Below are positions 25,622-34,442 of a stretch of DNA of 64,000 nt, in pieces. Below the pieces are notes generated by a model. The model ran no database searches. It saw only the letters and a list, made by a program, of their open reading frames with translations, and was not told where the DNA came from. The position numbers and the translations under genes are program-made. The number at the start of each line of letters is the position of its first letter. The stretch's first letter is position 1. Source of the stretch: JBGPEQ01 sp050180895 (lineage in GTDB: Bacteria; Pseudomonadota; Alphaproteobacteria; Dongiales; Dongiaceae); assembly GCA_050180895.1 (NCBI GenBank), contig JBFXDS010000013.1, positions 48,233 through 112,232 on the forward strand. The letters run 5' to 3'.

Positions 25622-26917
25622 ATGGCGCCACCGGACACCTCCTCCGACATCGTCCTCGAGCGGCTGTCGAAGCTGCATCCGAAGCTGATCGACCTGTCGC
25701 TCGACCGGGTGTGCCGCCTGCTCGACGCGCTGGGCAATCCGGAGCGCCGGCTGCCGCCGGTCATGCATGTCGCGGGCACCAACGGCAAGGGATCGGTCAT
25801 CGCCTATCTGCGCGCGATGCTGGAAGCGGCCGGCCGGCGCGTGCATGTCTACACCTCGCCGCATCTCGTGCGCTTCCACGAACGCATCCGCCTGGCCGGC
25901 AAGCTGATCGAGGAGACGCATCTGCTCGCCCTGCTGGAGGAGTGCGAGCGCGCCAACGGTGCCGCGCCGATCACCTTCTTCGAGGTGACGACCTGCGCCG
26001 CCTTCCTCGCCTTCGCGCGCACGCCCGCCGACATCCTCCTGCTCGAGGTCGGCCTCGGCGGCGAATATGACGCGACCAACGTGATCGACCGTCCGCTCGT
26101 CACGGTGCTGACGCCGATCTCCTTCGACCACATGCAGCATCTCGGCAACACACTGACCGCCATCGCCGGCGTCAAGGCTGGCATCATGAAACCAGGCGCT
26201 CCCGCGGTCGTCGGGCCGCAACTGCCCGAGCCTCTCGCCGTGTTCGAGCGGCGGGCGGCCGAACTCGGTTGTCCGCTATCGCGGCACGGCCACGAATGGC
26301 ATGCGCGGCGCGAGGACGAGCGGATGATCTTTCGCGATTCCGCGGGCGAACGGCGATTCCCGCTGCCCGCACTCGTCGGCACGCATCAGATCGACAATGC
26401 GGCGACCGCGATCGCCTGCCTGCCCAGCCTCGCTGCCTGCGGAGTCGACGACGTCGCGATCGCGCGCGGCCTGCGGGACGTCGAATGGCCGGCGCGGCTG
26501 CAGCGCCTGACGCACGGCGCGCTCGCCGCGCTACTGCCGGCAGGATGGGAGCTATGGCTCGACGGCTGTCACAACGCGGATGGCGGCCGCGTCGCCGCCG
26601 CCTGGGCCGCCGAGCAGCCGCCGCTGCCGATGCGCCTGATCTTCGCCTCGCTCAGCACGCACGACCCGCGGGGAATCCTGCAGCCTTTCGCCGGCCTCGT
26701 CCGCGACGTCCATACCGTCGCGGTCCCCGGCGAGCACAAGACGCTGAGCGCGGACGAGGCTGCCGCAGCCGCTCAAGACATCGGCCTCGCGGCGAAGGCG
26801 AGCGCCGGCGTCCGCGAGGCCCTCGCGGATATCGTCAGCCGTGCTGATGCCCCGGGCCGCGTGCTGATCTGCGGCTCGCTCTACCTCGCGGGTACGGTGC
26901 TGGCGGAAAACGGCTGA
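25622..26917 (+). CDS. folC: Bifunctional dihydrofolate synthase / folylpolyglutamate synthase
   Basis: Adds glutamate to dihydropteroate and to folates. 431 aa Mur-ligase-type enzyme: P-loop HVAGTNGKGSVIAYL near residue 50, SPHLVRFHERIRL, LLEVGLGGEYDATNVI and the C-terminal LDGCHNADGGRVAAAW. The start ATG at 25622 follows a 33-base gap after accD and gives MAPPDTSSDIVLERLSKLHP, the expected N-terminus. Confidence 0.95.
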   Translation: MAPPDTSSDIVLERLSKLHPKLIDLSLDRVCRLLDALGNPERRLPPVMHVAGTNGKGSVIAYLRAMLEAAGRRVHVYTSPHLVRFHERIRLAGKLIEETHLLALLEECERANGAAPITFFEVTTCAAFLAFARTPADILLLEVGLGGEYDATNVIDRPLVTVLTPISFDHMQHLGNTLTAIAGVKAGIMKPGAPAVVGPQLPEPLAVFERRAAELGCPLSRHGHEWHARREDERMIFRDSAGERRFPLPALVGTHQIDNAATAIACLPSLAACGVDDVAIARGLRDVEWPARLQRLTHGALAALLPAGWELWLDGCHNADGGRVAAAWAAEQPPLPMRLIFASLSTHDPRGILQPFAGLVRDVHTVAVPGEHKTLSADEAAAAAQDIGLAAKASAGVREALADIVSRADAPGRVLICGSLYLAGTVLAENG

Positions 26918-26947
26918 TCATCCGCATGCGACACATGGAGGTCTGAC

Positions 26948-27460
26948 ATGGTTCTGCGCGTGCGTGTGGTGCCTGACGACTTCGAGGTCCCCGAGGTCGT
27001 CGACGCCGACGGCTTCACCTTGCGCAAGCTGACGGTGCGCGACGTGGTCGCCGACTACGCGGCGATCATGTCGAGCGTCGAGCACCTGGCCGGCATCTTC
27101 GGCCACCATACCTCATGGCCCCGCGGACTGACGCTGGAGCGCAATCTCGCGGATCTCGGCTGGCACGAGACGGAGTTCACCAACAGAACGTCGTTCTGCT
27201 GGGCGGTGTGGGATTCGCGCTGCACGACGTACCGCGGATGCAGCTATATCTACTCCAGCCAGAAGGCGGGGGTGGACGCCGAGATCTATCTGTGGACGAC
27301 CGCGACCGAGCATGCGCGAGGCTTCGAAGCCGAACTCTACGCGTTCTTCCAGCGCTGGATCGCCGCGCAGTGGCCCTTCCGGAATGCCATCTATCCTGGC
27401 CGCTCGATCTCCTGGCCCGAGTACCACGCCAAGCCCGACGACGTGCGCCAGGCCCTCTGA
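26948..27460 (+). CDS. GNAT-like N-acetyltransferase domain protein
   Basis: A 170-aa soluble protein. RVVPDDFEVPEVVDADGFTLRKLTVRDVVADYAAI resembles the N-terminal strand-helix of GNAT proteins that act on small molecules, and the segment CSYIYSSQKAGVDAEIYLWTT is where such proteins have the strand before the acetyl-CoA loop. The usual R/Q-x-x-G-x-G/A acetyl-CoA loop is not clear, so catalysis is uncertain. ATG 26948 has GGAGG upstream. Convergent with trxA. Confidence 0.75.
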   Translation: MVLRVRVVPDDFEVPEVVDADGFTLRKLTVRDVVADYAAIMSSVEHLAGIFGHHTSWPRGLTLERNLADLGWHETEFTNRTSFCWAVWDSRCTTYRGCSYIYSSQKAGVDAEIYLWTTATEHARGFEAELYAFFQRWIAAQWPFRNAIYPGRSISWPEYHAKPDDVRQAL

Positions 27461-27553
27461 ACGACGCACGAGCCGCACCGGCCCGGCCGAGCGGGAAAAC
27501 CCCGCCCGCAGCGCGGGCAGGACCTCAAGTCGATCGGAAGGGAGTGCGCGCGG

Positions 27554-27874
27554 TCAGATCTGCGACTGGACCCACTCGATGAATTTCGTCTTGGGCATGG
27601 CGGCGACCTTGGTCGCCACGACCTGGCCGTTCTTGAAGATCATGAAGGTGGGGATGCCGCGGATGCCGTAGTTCTTCGGCGTCTTCGGATTGTCGTCGAT
27701 GTTGAGCTTGGCCACGGTGACCTTGTCGCCCAGGCTCGAAGCGACCTCGTCGAGCGCCGGCGCCATCTGCACGCACGGCCCGCACCAGGGCGCCCAGAAG
27801 TCCACCAGCACCGGCTTCGCAGACTTGAGAACGTCGGCCTCGAAGCTGGCGTCGGAGATCATCGTCGTACTCAT
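27554..27874 (-). CDS. trxA: Thioredoxin
   Basis: Cytoplasmic disulfide reductase. 106 aa; active site WCGPC at residues 30-34, KLNIDDNP and the cis-proline loop GIRGIPTFMIFKNG. The ATG at 27874 is preceded by AAGGAG. The frame upstream is open into addA sequence but without similarity. It lies 84 bases downstream of addA, as in other Alphaproteobacteria. Confidence 0.97.
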   Translation of the reverse strand: MSTTMISDASFEADVLKSAKPVLVDFWAPWCGPCVQMAPALDEVASSLGDKVTVAKLNIDDNPKTPKNYGIRGIPTFMIFKNGQVVATKVAAMPKTKFIEWVQSQI

Positions 27875-27957
27875 GTTGGCTCCTTGGGTCATTGCGGCAG
27901 TCCTGTCATTCCGGGCCGGATGGCCGTGCTTGAATCTATGAACGGGGGTCGGAGCCG

Positions 27958-30900
27958 TCAAGGCGAGTAACGGTCCAGTAACCATGACGACAGCGGCATT
28001 AGCCGCGGGCCGTCCGTCCACAGTAGCGCGCAGGAAATGCGGCGATCCGCATAGATGCGCCGCAGCGCGGCGCGGTACGCGGACATCTGCCGGAGATAGA
28101 TCTCCGGGACCTCGTCCTCCGTCGCCGGCGGCGGACGGTTTGTCTTGTAGTCGAGCACCAGCACCTCGGCCGCCGTCACGACGAGGCGGTCGACCTGACC
28201 GGATAGGACTGCGGTCCCACGCGCGCCGGCGATCTCGCCGACGACGCGCACCTCGGCCCGGCTGCCGGGACCGAACAGCGGCGCGAACACCGGATCGTCG
28301 AGGATGCGCAGAGTCTCGCGCGCGATCTCCGCCTGCGCCGCCGCATCGAGATCGTGAACCGGGCGCGCCAGGAAGCGTCGGCAGGTCTCGGGCCGCCGCT
28401 CCGGCGGCAATTCCGGCAGCAGTTCCAGCAGCCGGTGAATGAGCAGGCCGCGCCGGAACCGCAGGCGATCGTCGGGACCGACGGGCGTCCGCACCGAAGG
28501 CTCCGCGCCGGTCGGACGGGACGGAGTCAGCGGCCGAACGCCCGGCGCTTCCGCCGGCGGCGGGCTGGCATACCAGGTCGGCAGGTCCGTCGGTATCGGC
28601 CGCATGGTCCGGCGCGCGCGGCTCTCCCTTTGCGGCCCGGCGGTCTGCGCGGCGGCCAGCCGCCGGCCTTGGCCGCTCCAGCCTTGCGCGCCCAGTTCGG
28701 CGCGGCAGTCGAATGCAGCAGGCTGCGCGAGGCCGGTGATCCCTTCGGCGATCAGATGATACCAGCAATCGCCCGCCGGCGTCTGCCGGCCGTGCCAGCC
28801 GCAGACATAGAGCCGATCCTCCGCCCGCGTGAGCGCGACGTAGAGAAGGCGGTTGTGCTCCTGCGCATCGAGCCGGCGCTGCGCGTCGCGCGCGCCGGCC
28901 GCGGCGGTATCGTCATAGGCGACGCGCGGCGACCACAGCGGCAGGCGCCGTCCGCCCTTTCCCTCGATCCACAGCAGGCGCGCCGTGTGCCGCGGCGTCT
29001 GCATGGTGTCCGGCAGGAACACGATGGGCGCCTGCAGGCCCTTGGCGCCGTGCACCGTCATGATGCGGACCTGGCCGCCGGCGTCCTGATCCAGATCCCG
29101 CTTGACCTCGACCGCGCCGCTGCCGAGCCATTGCAGGAAGCCCTGCAGCGACGGCACGTGCGCGCGTTCGAACGCGAGCGCTAGGTTGAGAAATTCGTCG
29201 ATCGGATCGGCGGCATCGGGACCGAGACGCTGGAGCAGCGCCTGGCGTCCGCCGCCGCGCCCGAGCAGATCGGCATAGAGCTCGTAGGGCGGCATGAAAT
29301 CGGCATGCGCCAGCAGTCTGCTCAGGACTGCATGCGCCCGTTTGAACGCAGGGTTCTTCTCCGACCGTCGCTTGAGCTCGGTCCACAGGTGCCGATCGTC
29401 GCGCGGATGGGCCAGCGCGAACAGTTCGTCCTCGGTCAATCCCACGAACGGGCTCTTCAGCACCGCGGCCAGCGTCAGATCGTCCTCCGGGAGCAGCAGG
29501 AATTGGCCGAGAGCGACGAGATCCATGACCGCGATCTGCTCCATCAGGAGCATGCGATCGACGCCGGCGACGGGCACGCCGCGCTGCTTCAGCTCGTGCA
29601 CGAGCTCCTCGACCAGGGCGTCGCGGCGCCGCACCAGGACGAGGATATCACCGGCCACCACCGGCCGGCCGCGCGACTCCAGCCGTTCGCCGCTCCTGAT
29701 CATGGCGGCGATGCGCTCGGCGACCAGCTGTGCCAGGCGACCGCGCGGCGAATCGCCGGCGCGCCGCTCTGTCGGCAGGTCCCAGGGCTGCGAGGGCACC
29801 GGATCAAGCGGCTCCGCCGGCGGCCACAGCTCGACGAGGCCGGCCTGACCCACGCGCGAAGGCTCGTGGTGCGGCCAACCGCCGGTGATGAAGAGTCCGT
29901 TCTGTGCCGCCGGCTGCGCGAAGACGGCATTGACGGCATCGAGGATCGCGGCGCTCGACCGGAACGAGATGGTGAGCGGCACCTCGTCCCAGTTGTCGCG
30001 CCTGGCGCGATAAACGCGATCACGGAAGAAATCCCGCATGCGGTCGAAGGACACGGGATCAGCGCGCTGGAAGCTGAAGATCGACTGCTTGGGATCACCG
30101 ACGGCGAACACCGTGCGGGTATTTGAGCGTGCGCCTTCACCGGCGAAGAACTCGTCGGCCAGAGCGGCGATGACCTCCCACTGCTCGGGGTTGGTATCCT
30201 GCGCCTCGTCGATGAGGATGTGGTCGAGGCCGCCATCGAGCTTGAACAGCACCCAGGGGGCGACGCCGGGCCGCCGCAGCAGATCGCGCGTCTTCAGCAC
30301 CAGATCCTCGTAGTCGAGCAGCGCCCGCTGGCGCTTGCGCGCGGCGTAGGACGCGAGCATCTCCGCGCCGAGCCGCAGCAGGGCCGCCGTGGCCGTCGCG
30401 ATGGTCGCGGCATTGCAGCGCTCGCGAAGATCGGCAAGCCGCATGGCTTCGGCCTGGAGGATCGCCTCCACATCGGGATTGGCCTGTGCCACCTTCTTGG
30501 TCACCAGCCGGGCGCGGATCTCGCCCTTGTCCGTCAGAAAGGCCTGCCCATAGGTTTCGAAGGTGGCGACGCGATCGGACACCGCCGCCGCGAGCCATGA
30601 CTGGATGGCAGCCGCGCGCTCGCGATCCGTCGTGGTGCCGCCGCCCAACGCCTGAAGCGCCCGTCGCAACCCCAGCAGCTCCAGGCATGCATCCTCGCAT
30701 CCCGCCGCGCGCAGGCCAGCGGCCGTGACGGCTGGATCGACCCGCAGCCGCTCATAGACGGCGCGGATGAGCGGCTCGACGCCGCCGAATTGCACAAGCA
30801 ACCGCTGCAGGTGCGCGCGCTCGGCCGCGAGCATGCGCATCAGCTCGTCGAACTCGTTCTCACGCACATGGCGGGTGATCTCCGCCAGCGCCGCGGCGAG

Positions 30901-31437
30901 ACCCGTCCCGCCCTCGGCGCGCGCCCGGTTGAGGATGTCCTCGCGCGCCTGGACGAGGAGCTCGGCGGCGCTGCGTTCGTCGAGCACGTCGAAATGCGGA
31001 GCGATCTCCGCCTCCAGGGGAAAGCGCTTGAGCAACGACTGGCAGAACGCATGGATCGTCTGGATCTTCATGGCGCCGGGCGTATCGAGCACGCGCGCGA
31101 ACAGCTGCCGCGCCAAGCGGCGGCGCTCGTCGCTCGGATCGGCGCCGGTCAGCTCGTGCAGCTTCCGATGCAGCTCGCCCTCGTCCACCGTCGCCCAGGA
31201 CTCGAGGTCCAGGGCGATGCGGTTCGCCATCTCCGCCGCCGCGGCCTTGGTGAAGGTGAGGCAGAGCAGGCGCGCCGGCGACGTGCCCGCCAGCAGCAGG
31301 CTGAGCACGCGGTCCGTCAGCACCTTGGTCTTGCCGGTGCCGGCGGACGCGTCGACCCAGATCGTCCGCTCGGGATCGGCGGCGCGGCGCTGCGTCGCGC
31401 CCGCCTGCTCGATGATGGCGGCGACCGGACGGTTCAT
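27958..31437 (-). CDS. addA: Double-strand break repair helicase-nuclease AddA
   Basis: UvrD-type helicase and RecB-type nuclease that resects double-strand breaks together with AddB, the alphaproteobacterial equivalent of RecBCD. 1159 aa from ATG 31437. Walker A DASAGTGKTK at residues 29-38, LDYEDLVLKTRDLL, Walker B HILIDEAQDTNPEQWEVI, motif III GDPKQSIFSFQRA, and motif VI region LLYVALTRAEDRLYVCGWH. The C-terminal nuclease has VLVLDYKTNR. It overlaps addB by ATGA. Confidence 0.96.
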   Translation of the reverse strand: MNRPVAAIIEQAGATQRRAADPERTIWVDASAGTGKTKVLTDRVLSLLLAGTSPARLLCLTFTKAAAAEMANRIALDLESWATVDEGELHRKLHELTGADPSDERRRLARQLFARVLDTPGAMKIQTIHAFCQSLLKRFPLEAEIAPHFDVLDERSAAELLVQAREDILNRARAEGGTGLAAALAEITRHVRENEFDELMRMLAAERAHLQRLLVQFGGVEPLIRAVYERLRVDPAVTAAGLRAAGCEDACLELLGLRRALQALGGGTTTDRERAAAIQSWLAAAVSDRVATFETYGQAFLTDKGEIRARLVTKKVAQANPDVEAILQAEAMRLADLRERCNAATIATATAALLRLGAEMLASYAARKRQRALLDYEDLVLKTRDLLRRPGVAPWVLFKLDGGLDHILIDEAQDTNPEQWEVIAALADEFFAGEGARSNTRTVFAVGDPKQSIFSFQRADPVSFDRMRDFFRDRVYRARRDNWDEVPLTISFRSSAAILDAVNAVFAQPAAQNGLFITGGWPHHEPSRVGQAGLVELWPPAEPLDPVPSQPWDLPTERRAGDSPRGRLAQLVAERIAAMIRSGERLESRGRPVVAGDILVLVRRRDALVEELVHELKQRGVPVAGVDRMLLMEQIAVMDLVALGQFLLLPEDDLTLAAVLKSPFVGLTEDELFALAHPRDDRHLWTELKRRSEKNPAFKRAHAVLSRLLAHADFMPPYELYADLLGRGGGRQALLQRLGPDAADPIDEFLNLALAFERAHVPSLQGFLQWLGSGAVEVKRDLDQDAGGQVRIMTVHGAKGLQAPIVFLPDTMQTPRHTARLLWIEGKGGRRLPLWSPRVAYDDTAAAGARDAQRRLDAQEHNRLLYVALTRAEDRLYVCGWHGRQTPAGDCWYHLIAEGITGLAQPAAFDCRAELGAQGWSGQGRRLAAAQTAGPQRESRARRTMRPIPTDLPTWYASPPPAEAPGVRPLTPSRPTGAEPSVRTPVGPDDRLRFRRGLLIHRLLELLPELPPERRPETCRRFLARPVHDLDAAAQAEIARETLRILDDPVFAPLFGPGSRAEVRVVGEIAGARGTAVLSGQVDRLVVTAAEVLVLDYKTNRPPPATEDEVPEIYLRQMSAYRAALRRIYADRRISCALLWTDGPRLMPLSSWLLDRYSP

Positions 31438-34400
31438 TCGTCGTCTCCCGGCGCGCCGACCGACCACTCCTTGATCCGCGCCAGATGCGCGTAGTCGCTG
31501 AAGCGCGGGGCCATCTCCGGATCAGGTACGGATTGGTACGATGTCTCCGGCAGGTCGAAGGCGGCGACGAGGCGGCGGAGTCCCGCCAGCGCGGCATCGG
31601 CCAGCGCCTGCGGTTCGCCTTTGACCGGCTCGATCTCGGCGGCGGGATTTCCGCCGGTCAGCCGCCAGTGCTGCAGGGCACCGACGTCCGCCGGTTCAAT
31701 TCCTGCGAAGCCGCCGGCACGCGCGATCGCCGCTTCCAGGGGGAGCTGCGGCGCGAAGCCGAACTCGATGTCCCGCAGCTTGGGAAGGCCGCCGGTCTTG
31801 TAGTCGACGATGACGAGGCGCCCGCCCCCGCCGCGCTCGATGCGGTCCGCCGTCGCCGTCAGCACGAACGCGCCCTCTGGGCCGGCGAACTCGAGCTGAC
31901 CTTTCGTCTCCGCGTGCACGGCGGCAAACGTCGGCCGGCGCTGCCGTTCGTTCTCGACGAACCAGCGCGCGATCTGCTCGAAGCGCGGCCACCAGAAGGC
32001 GGCGATGGCCGGCCGGCTCAGTTGCGTCCCGAACTCCTGACGTCCGATCGCGAGAAGGCGGTCGAGGGCGTCGGCGGGCAATTCCTGCGGATGCTCGACG
32101 ACGAAGCGTTCGAGGGCGTGGTGGATCCAGGTGCCGCGGTCCGCCGCGCCGGGCTCCGCGTCGATCGGCTCCAGCGCGCTCAGCTTCAGGATGCGCTTGG
32201 CGTAGATGGCATAGGGATCGCGGCGCCACTGCTCGACCTCGGTCACACGGATGCTGCGCGGCCGGTCCTTGACGGGCGGACACGGCGCCGGCGGCGCGAC
32301 CGGGCGGACGAACGCCGGCCGGTCGAGCTTCATCTGCCAGTCGAGCCATTGGCCGCCATGCAGGCGCTCGGGATCGAGGCCCATGCTGCGCAGCAGCCCA
32401 TCGAGCCGCAGCAGCCAGCGTGACGGCACGGTGGGCGTCCCCTCGACGCGCAGCGCGCGCGTCAGGACCACCTCCGGCGCGCCCATGGCCTGCGCGAAAT
32501 CGTGCGCCGCCAGGCCGATGCGACGTTCGGGGGCCGGCAACCCGAAGTCGCGCCGCATCGGCCGGCTGAGCCAGGGGTCGGCGGCGGTGTCGGCCGGCCA
32601 GGTGCCCTCGTTGAGACCGCCGAGGACGAGGAGATCGGCATGCTGCAGGCGCGCCTCGAGCGGCCCCCAGATGGCGAGGCGCGGGTGCCGGCCATAGCGC
32701 GGGCGCACCACCTGCGCGGCGAGCAGGCCGCTGAGCAGGGCGGGATAGCGATCGCCCGGCATCGGCGCAAAGCCGGAGGCCGCCTGTCGCAGATCGGCGA
32801 TGAAGTTGGCGGCGGCCTCGCCGGCATCATCTCTCCACAGCCGCGATGCGCCGGTTTCGGTCGCGCTCGCTGTCAAGCCCTCCGCAAACGTGACATGTGC
32901 GTCGATGAGGTCGGCGAGCTGCGCCTGCGGCCGATGGATCAGGCGCTCCAGAGGAGCGGCGAGCGCCGCCAGCTTGTCGAGCCTATGTCCGGACCGTGCC
33001 GCCTGCTCTTCGGAGAGGGCCTGCCGCAGCCCGCCGAAGCCCGGCGCCGGGCGTGGCCCGCGCAGGGCCGTCCTCTCGAACGCGCGCACCCAAGCGCGGA
33101 ACGCGCCGACCTCGCGCCCGCCGGCCGCCAGCGGATGCTTCAGCGCCGCCAGCAGCGGGATGGGGGCCAGCTCTTCGGCCAGCATCTCCGCCGTCAGGCG
33201 GAGAAAAACGCCGGGCGGAGTCTGGTCCAGGGGTTGGCCGGCCGAGTCATCGACCTCGATGTCCCAGCGCCGCAGTTCCGCCGCCACGCGGCGCGCCAGG
33301 GCGCGGTCGGGCGTTACCAGGGCGGCGCGCCGACCCGACTGCTCCACGGCGGCGCGCAGCAAGAGCGCGATGACGCCGGCCTCCTCTTGCGGGCCTGGAC
33401 AGTCGATGCGCGTGACGCCCGCCAGCGCTTCCGTATCGGCGGCCGCCCCGACGAGCGCCCGCCACCTCTCGGTGGTCGCCGCCGGACGCAGCGCCTCGCT
33501 GATCAGCCGCGCGCGCGACGGCAGCGTCGACGGCAGGGCCTGACAGGGCCAGAGCCGCACGGCGCGGGGTGGCACGTCCAACCGACGAAGCAGCAGGCCG
33601 AGGCCGTGCTGCGGATGGGCGGGATCGGCGAGCACCGCATCCCAGGTCTCGTCGTCGAGCGCGCGGTCGAGGCCGGGCAGCACCACGCGGCCGGCCGGCA
33701 AGTCGGCGATCACCTCGAGCAGCGCCGCGGTCGCCGGAATGCTGCCGGTCGAGCCGGCGGCGATCACTGGATCGGGCGGCGGCGCGCGGCGCCAGGCCTC
33801 GGCCTGCATCGCGAGGACGCGGTTCCGACGGTCGGCCGGATCGAGACAGCCTTCGGCGGCGAGAATCTTCGGCCATTCCTCGGTGAGCACGGAGAGGAAG
33901 CGCAGGGTGATCTGCCAGTGGCCGGCATAGTCCTCCGGCACGAGGTCGCGCAGGCGGTCGAAGGATTGCTGCTCTGTCTGCACCTGATCGAGCAGGCGGG
34001 CCAGCTCCGCCGCCAGGCGCGCAGCCTGATCGACGGACAGCGGCTCGCCGGTCGCGCGGCCCGCCGCCTGAATCGCCTGGGTCAGCAGCAGCTGCCGACG
34101 CAGCGCCGGGATCGGTGGCGGCAGATCGGCCAGGCCGGGCACCGACTCGAATGCCGCGCCGTCCTCGCCGCCGGCGAGCGCGACGTCGTCGGGATCGAGG
34201 TCGCCGAGCGGCAGGGTGCGCGGCAGCAGCAGCGGCCGACCGTCGGACTGCCGCAGGAAGGCCTCGTCGAGGGCGCGGCGCGCGCGGCGCGTCGGCAGCA
34301 GGATCGTGTAGCGGGCCAGCACCAGCGGATCGCCGCCGGTCTCTGCCAGAAGGGCGGCGGCCAGCGCGTCCACGAAGGAGACGCCCGGCGGGATCGTGAA

Positions 34401-34442
34401 GAGTCGGGTGGCGCGGCCGTCCACGGCCGGACGATCCGTCAA
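31434..34442 (-). CDS. addB: Double-strand break repair protein AddB
   Basis: Partner of AddA, recognises recombination hotspots and carries a second nuclease. 1002 aa from a TTG start that overlaps the preceding stop as TTGA; the N-terminus is then TDRPAVDGRATRLFTIPPG, which fits the family. The ILLPTRRARRALDEAFL segment is AddB-like, as is the C-terminal nuclease (LVIVDYKTGGLPKL). The position corresponding to the helicase P-loop reads FTIPPGVSFVDALAAAL without Lys, as expected for alphaproteobacterial AddB, which has an inactive helicase half. Confidence 0.93.
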   Translation of the reverse strand: MTDRPAVDGRATRLFTIPPGVSFVDALAAALLAETGGDPLVLARYTILLPTRRARRALDEAFLRQSDGRPLLLPRTLPLGDLDPDDVALAGGEDGAAFESVPGLADLPPPIPALRRQLLLTQAIQAAGRATGEPLSVDQAARLAAELARLLDQVQTEQQSFDRLRDLVPEDYAGHWQITLRFLSVLTEEWPKILAAEGCLDPADRRNRVLAMQAEAWRRAPPPDPVIAAGSTGSIPATAALLEVIADLPAGRVVLPGLDRALDDETWDAVLADPAHPQHGLGLLLRRLDVPPRAVRLWPCQALPSTLPSRARLISEALRPAATTERWRALVGAAADTEALAGVTRIDCPGPQEEAGVIALLLRAAVEQSGRRAALVTPDRALARRVAAELRRWDIEVDDSAGQPLDQTPPGVFLRLTAEMLAEELAPIPLLAALKHPLAAGGREVGAFRAWVRAFERTALRGPRPAPGFGGLRQALSEEQAARSGHRLDKLAALAAPLERLIHRPQAQLADLIDAHVTFAEGLTASATETGASRLWRDDAGEAAANFIADLRQAASGFAPMPGDRYPALLSGLLAAQVVRPRYGRHPRLAIWGPLEARLQHADLLVLGGLNEGTWPADTAADPWLSRPMRRDFGLPAPERRIGLAAHDFAQAMGAPEVVLTRALRVEGTPTVPSRWLLRLDGLLRSMGLDPERLHGGQWLDWQMKLDRPAFVRPVAPPAPCPPVKDRPRSIRVTEVEQWRRDPYAIYAKRILKLSALEPIDAEPGAADRGTWIHHALERFVVEHPQELPADALDRLLAIGRQEFGTQLSRPAIAAFWWPRFEQIARWFVENERQRRPTFAAVHAETKGQLEFAGPEGAFVLTATADRIERGGGGRLVIVDYKTGGLPKLRDIEFGFAPQLPLEAAIARAGGFAGIEPADVGALQHWRLTGGNPAAEIEPVKGEPQALADAALAGLRRLVAAFDLPETSYQSVPDPEMAPRFSDYAHLARIKEWSVGAPGDDE

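Noticed and set aside
27554..28768. A thioredoxin with a long N-terminal extension
   Set aside because: The extra 300 residues are an out-of-frame reading of addA without similarity; the thioredoxin has its own AAGGAG and ATG at 27874.
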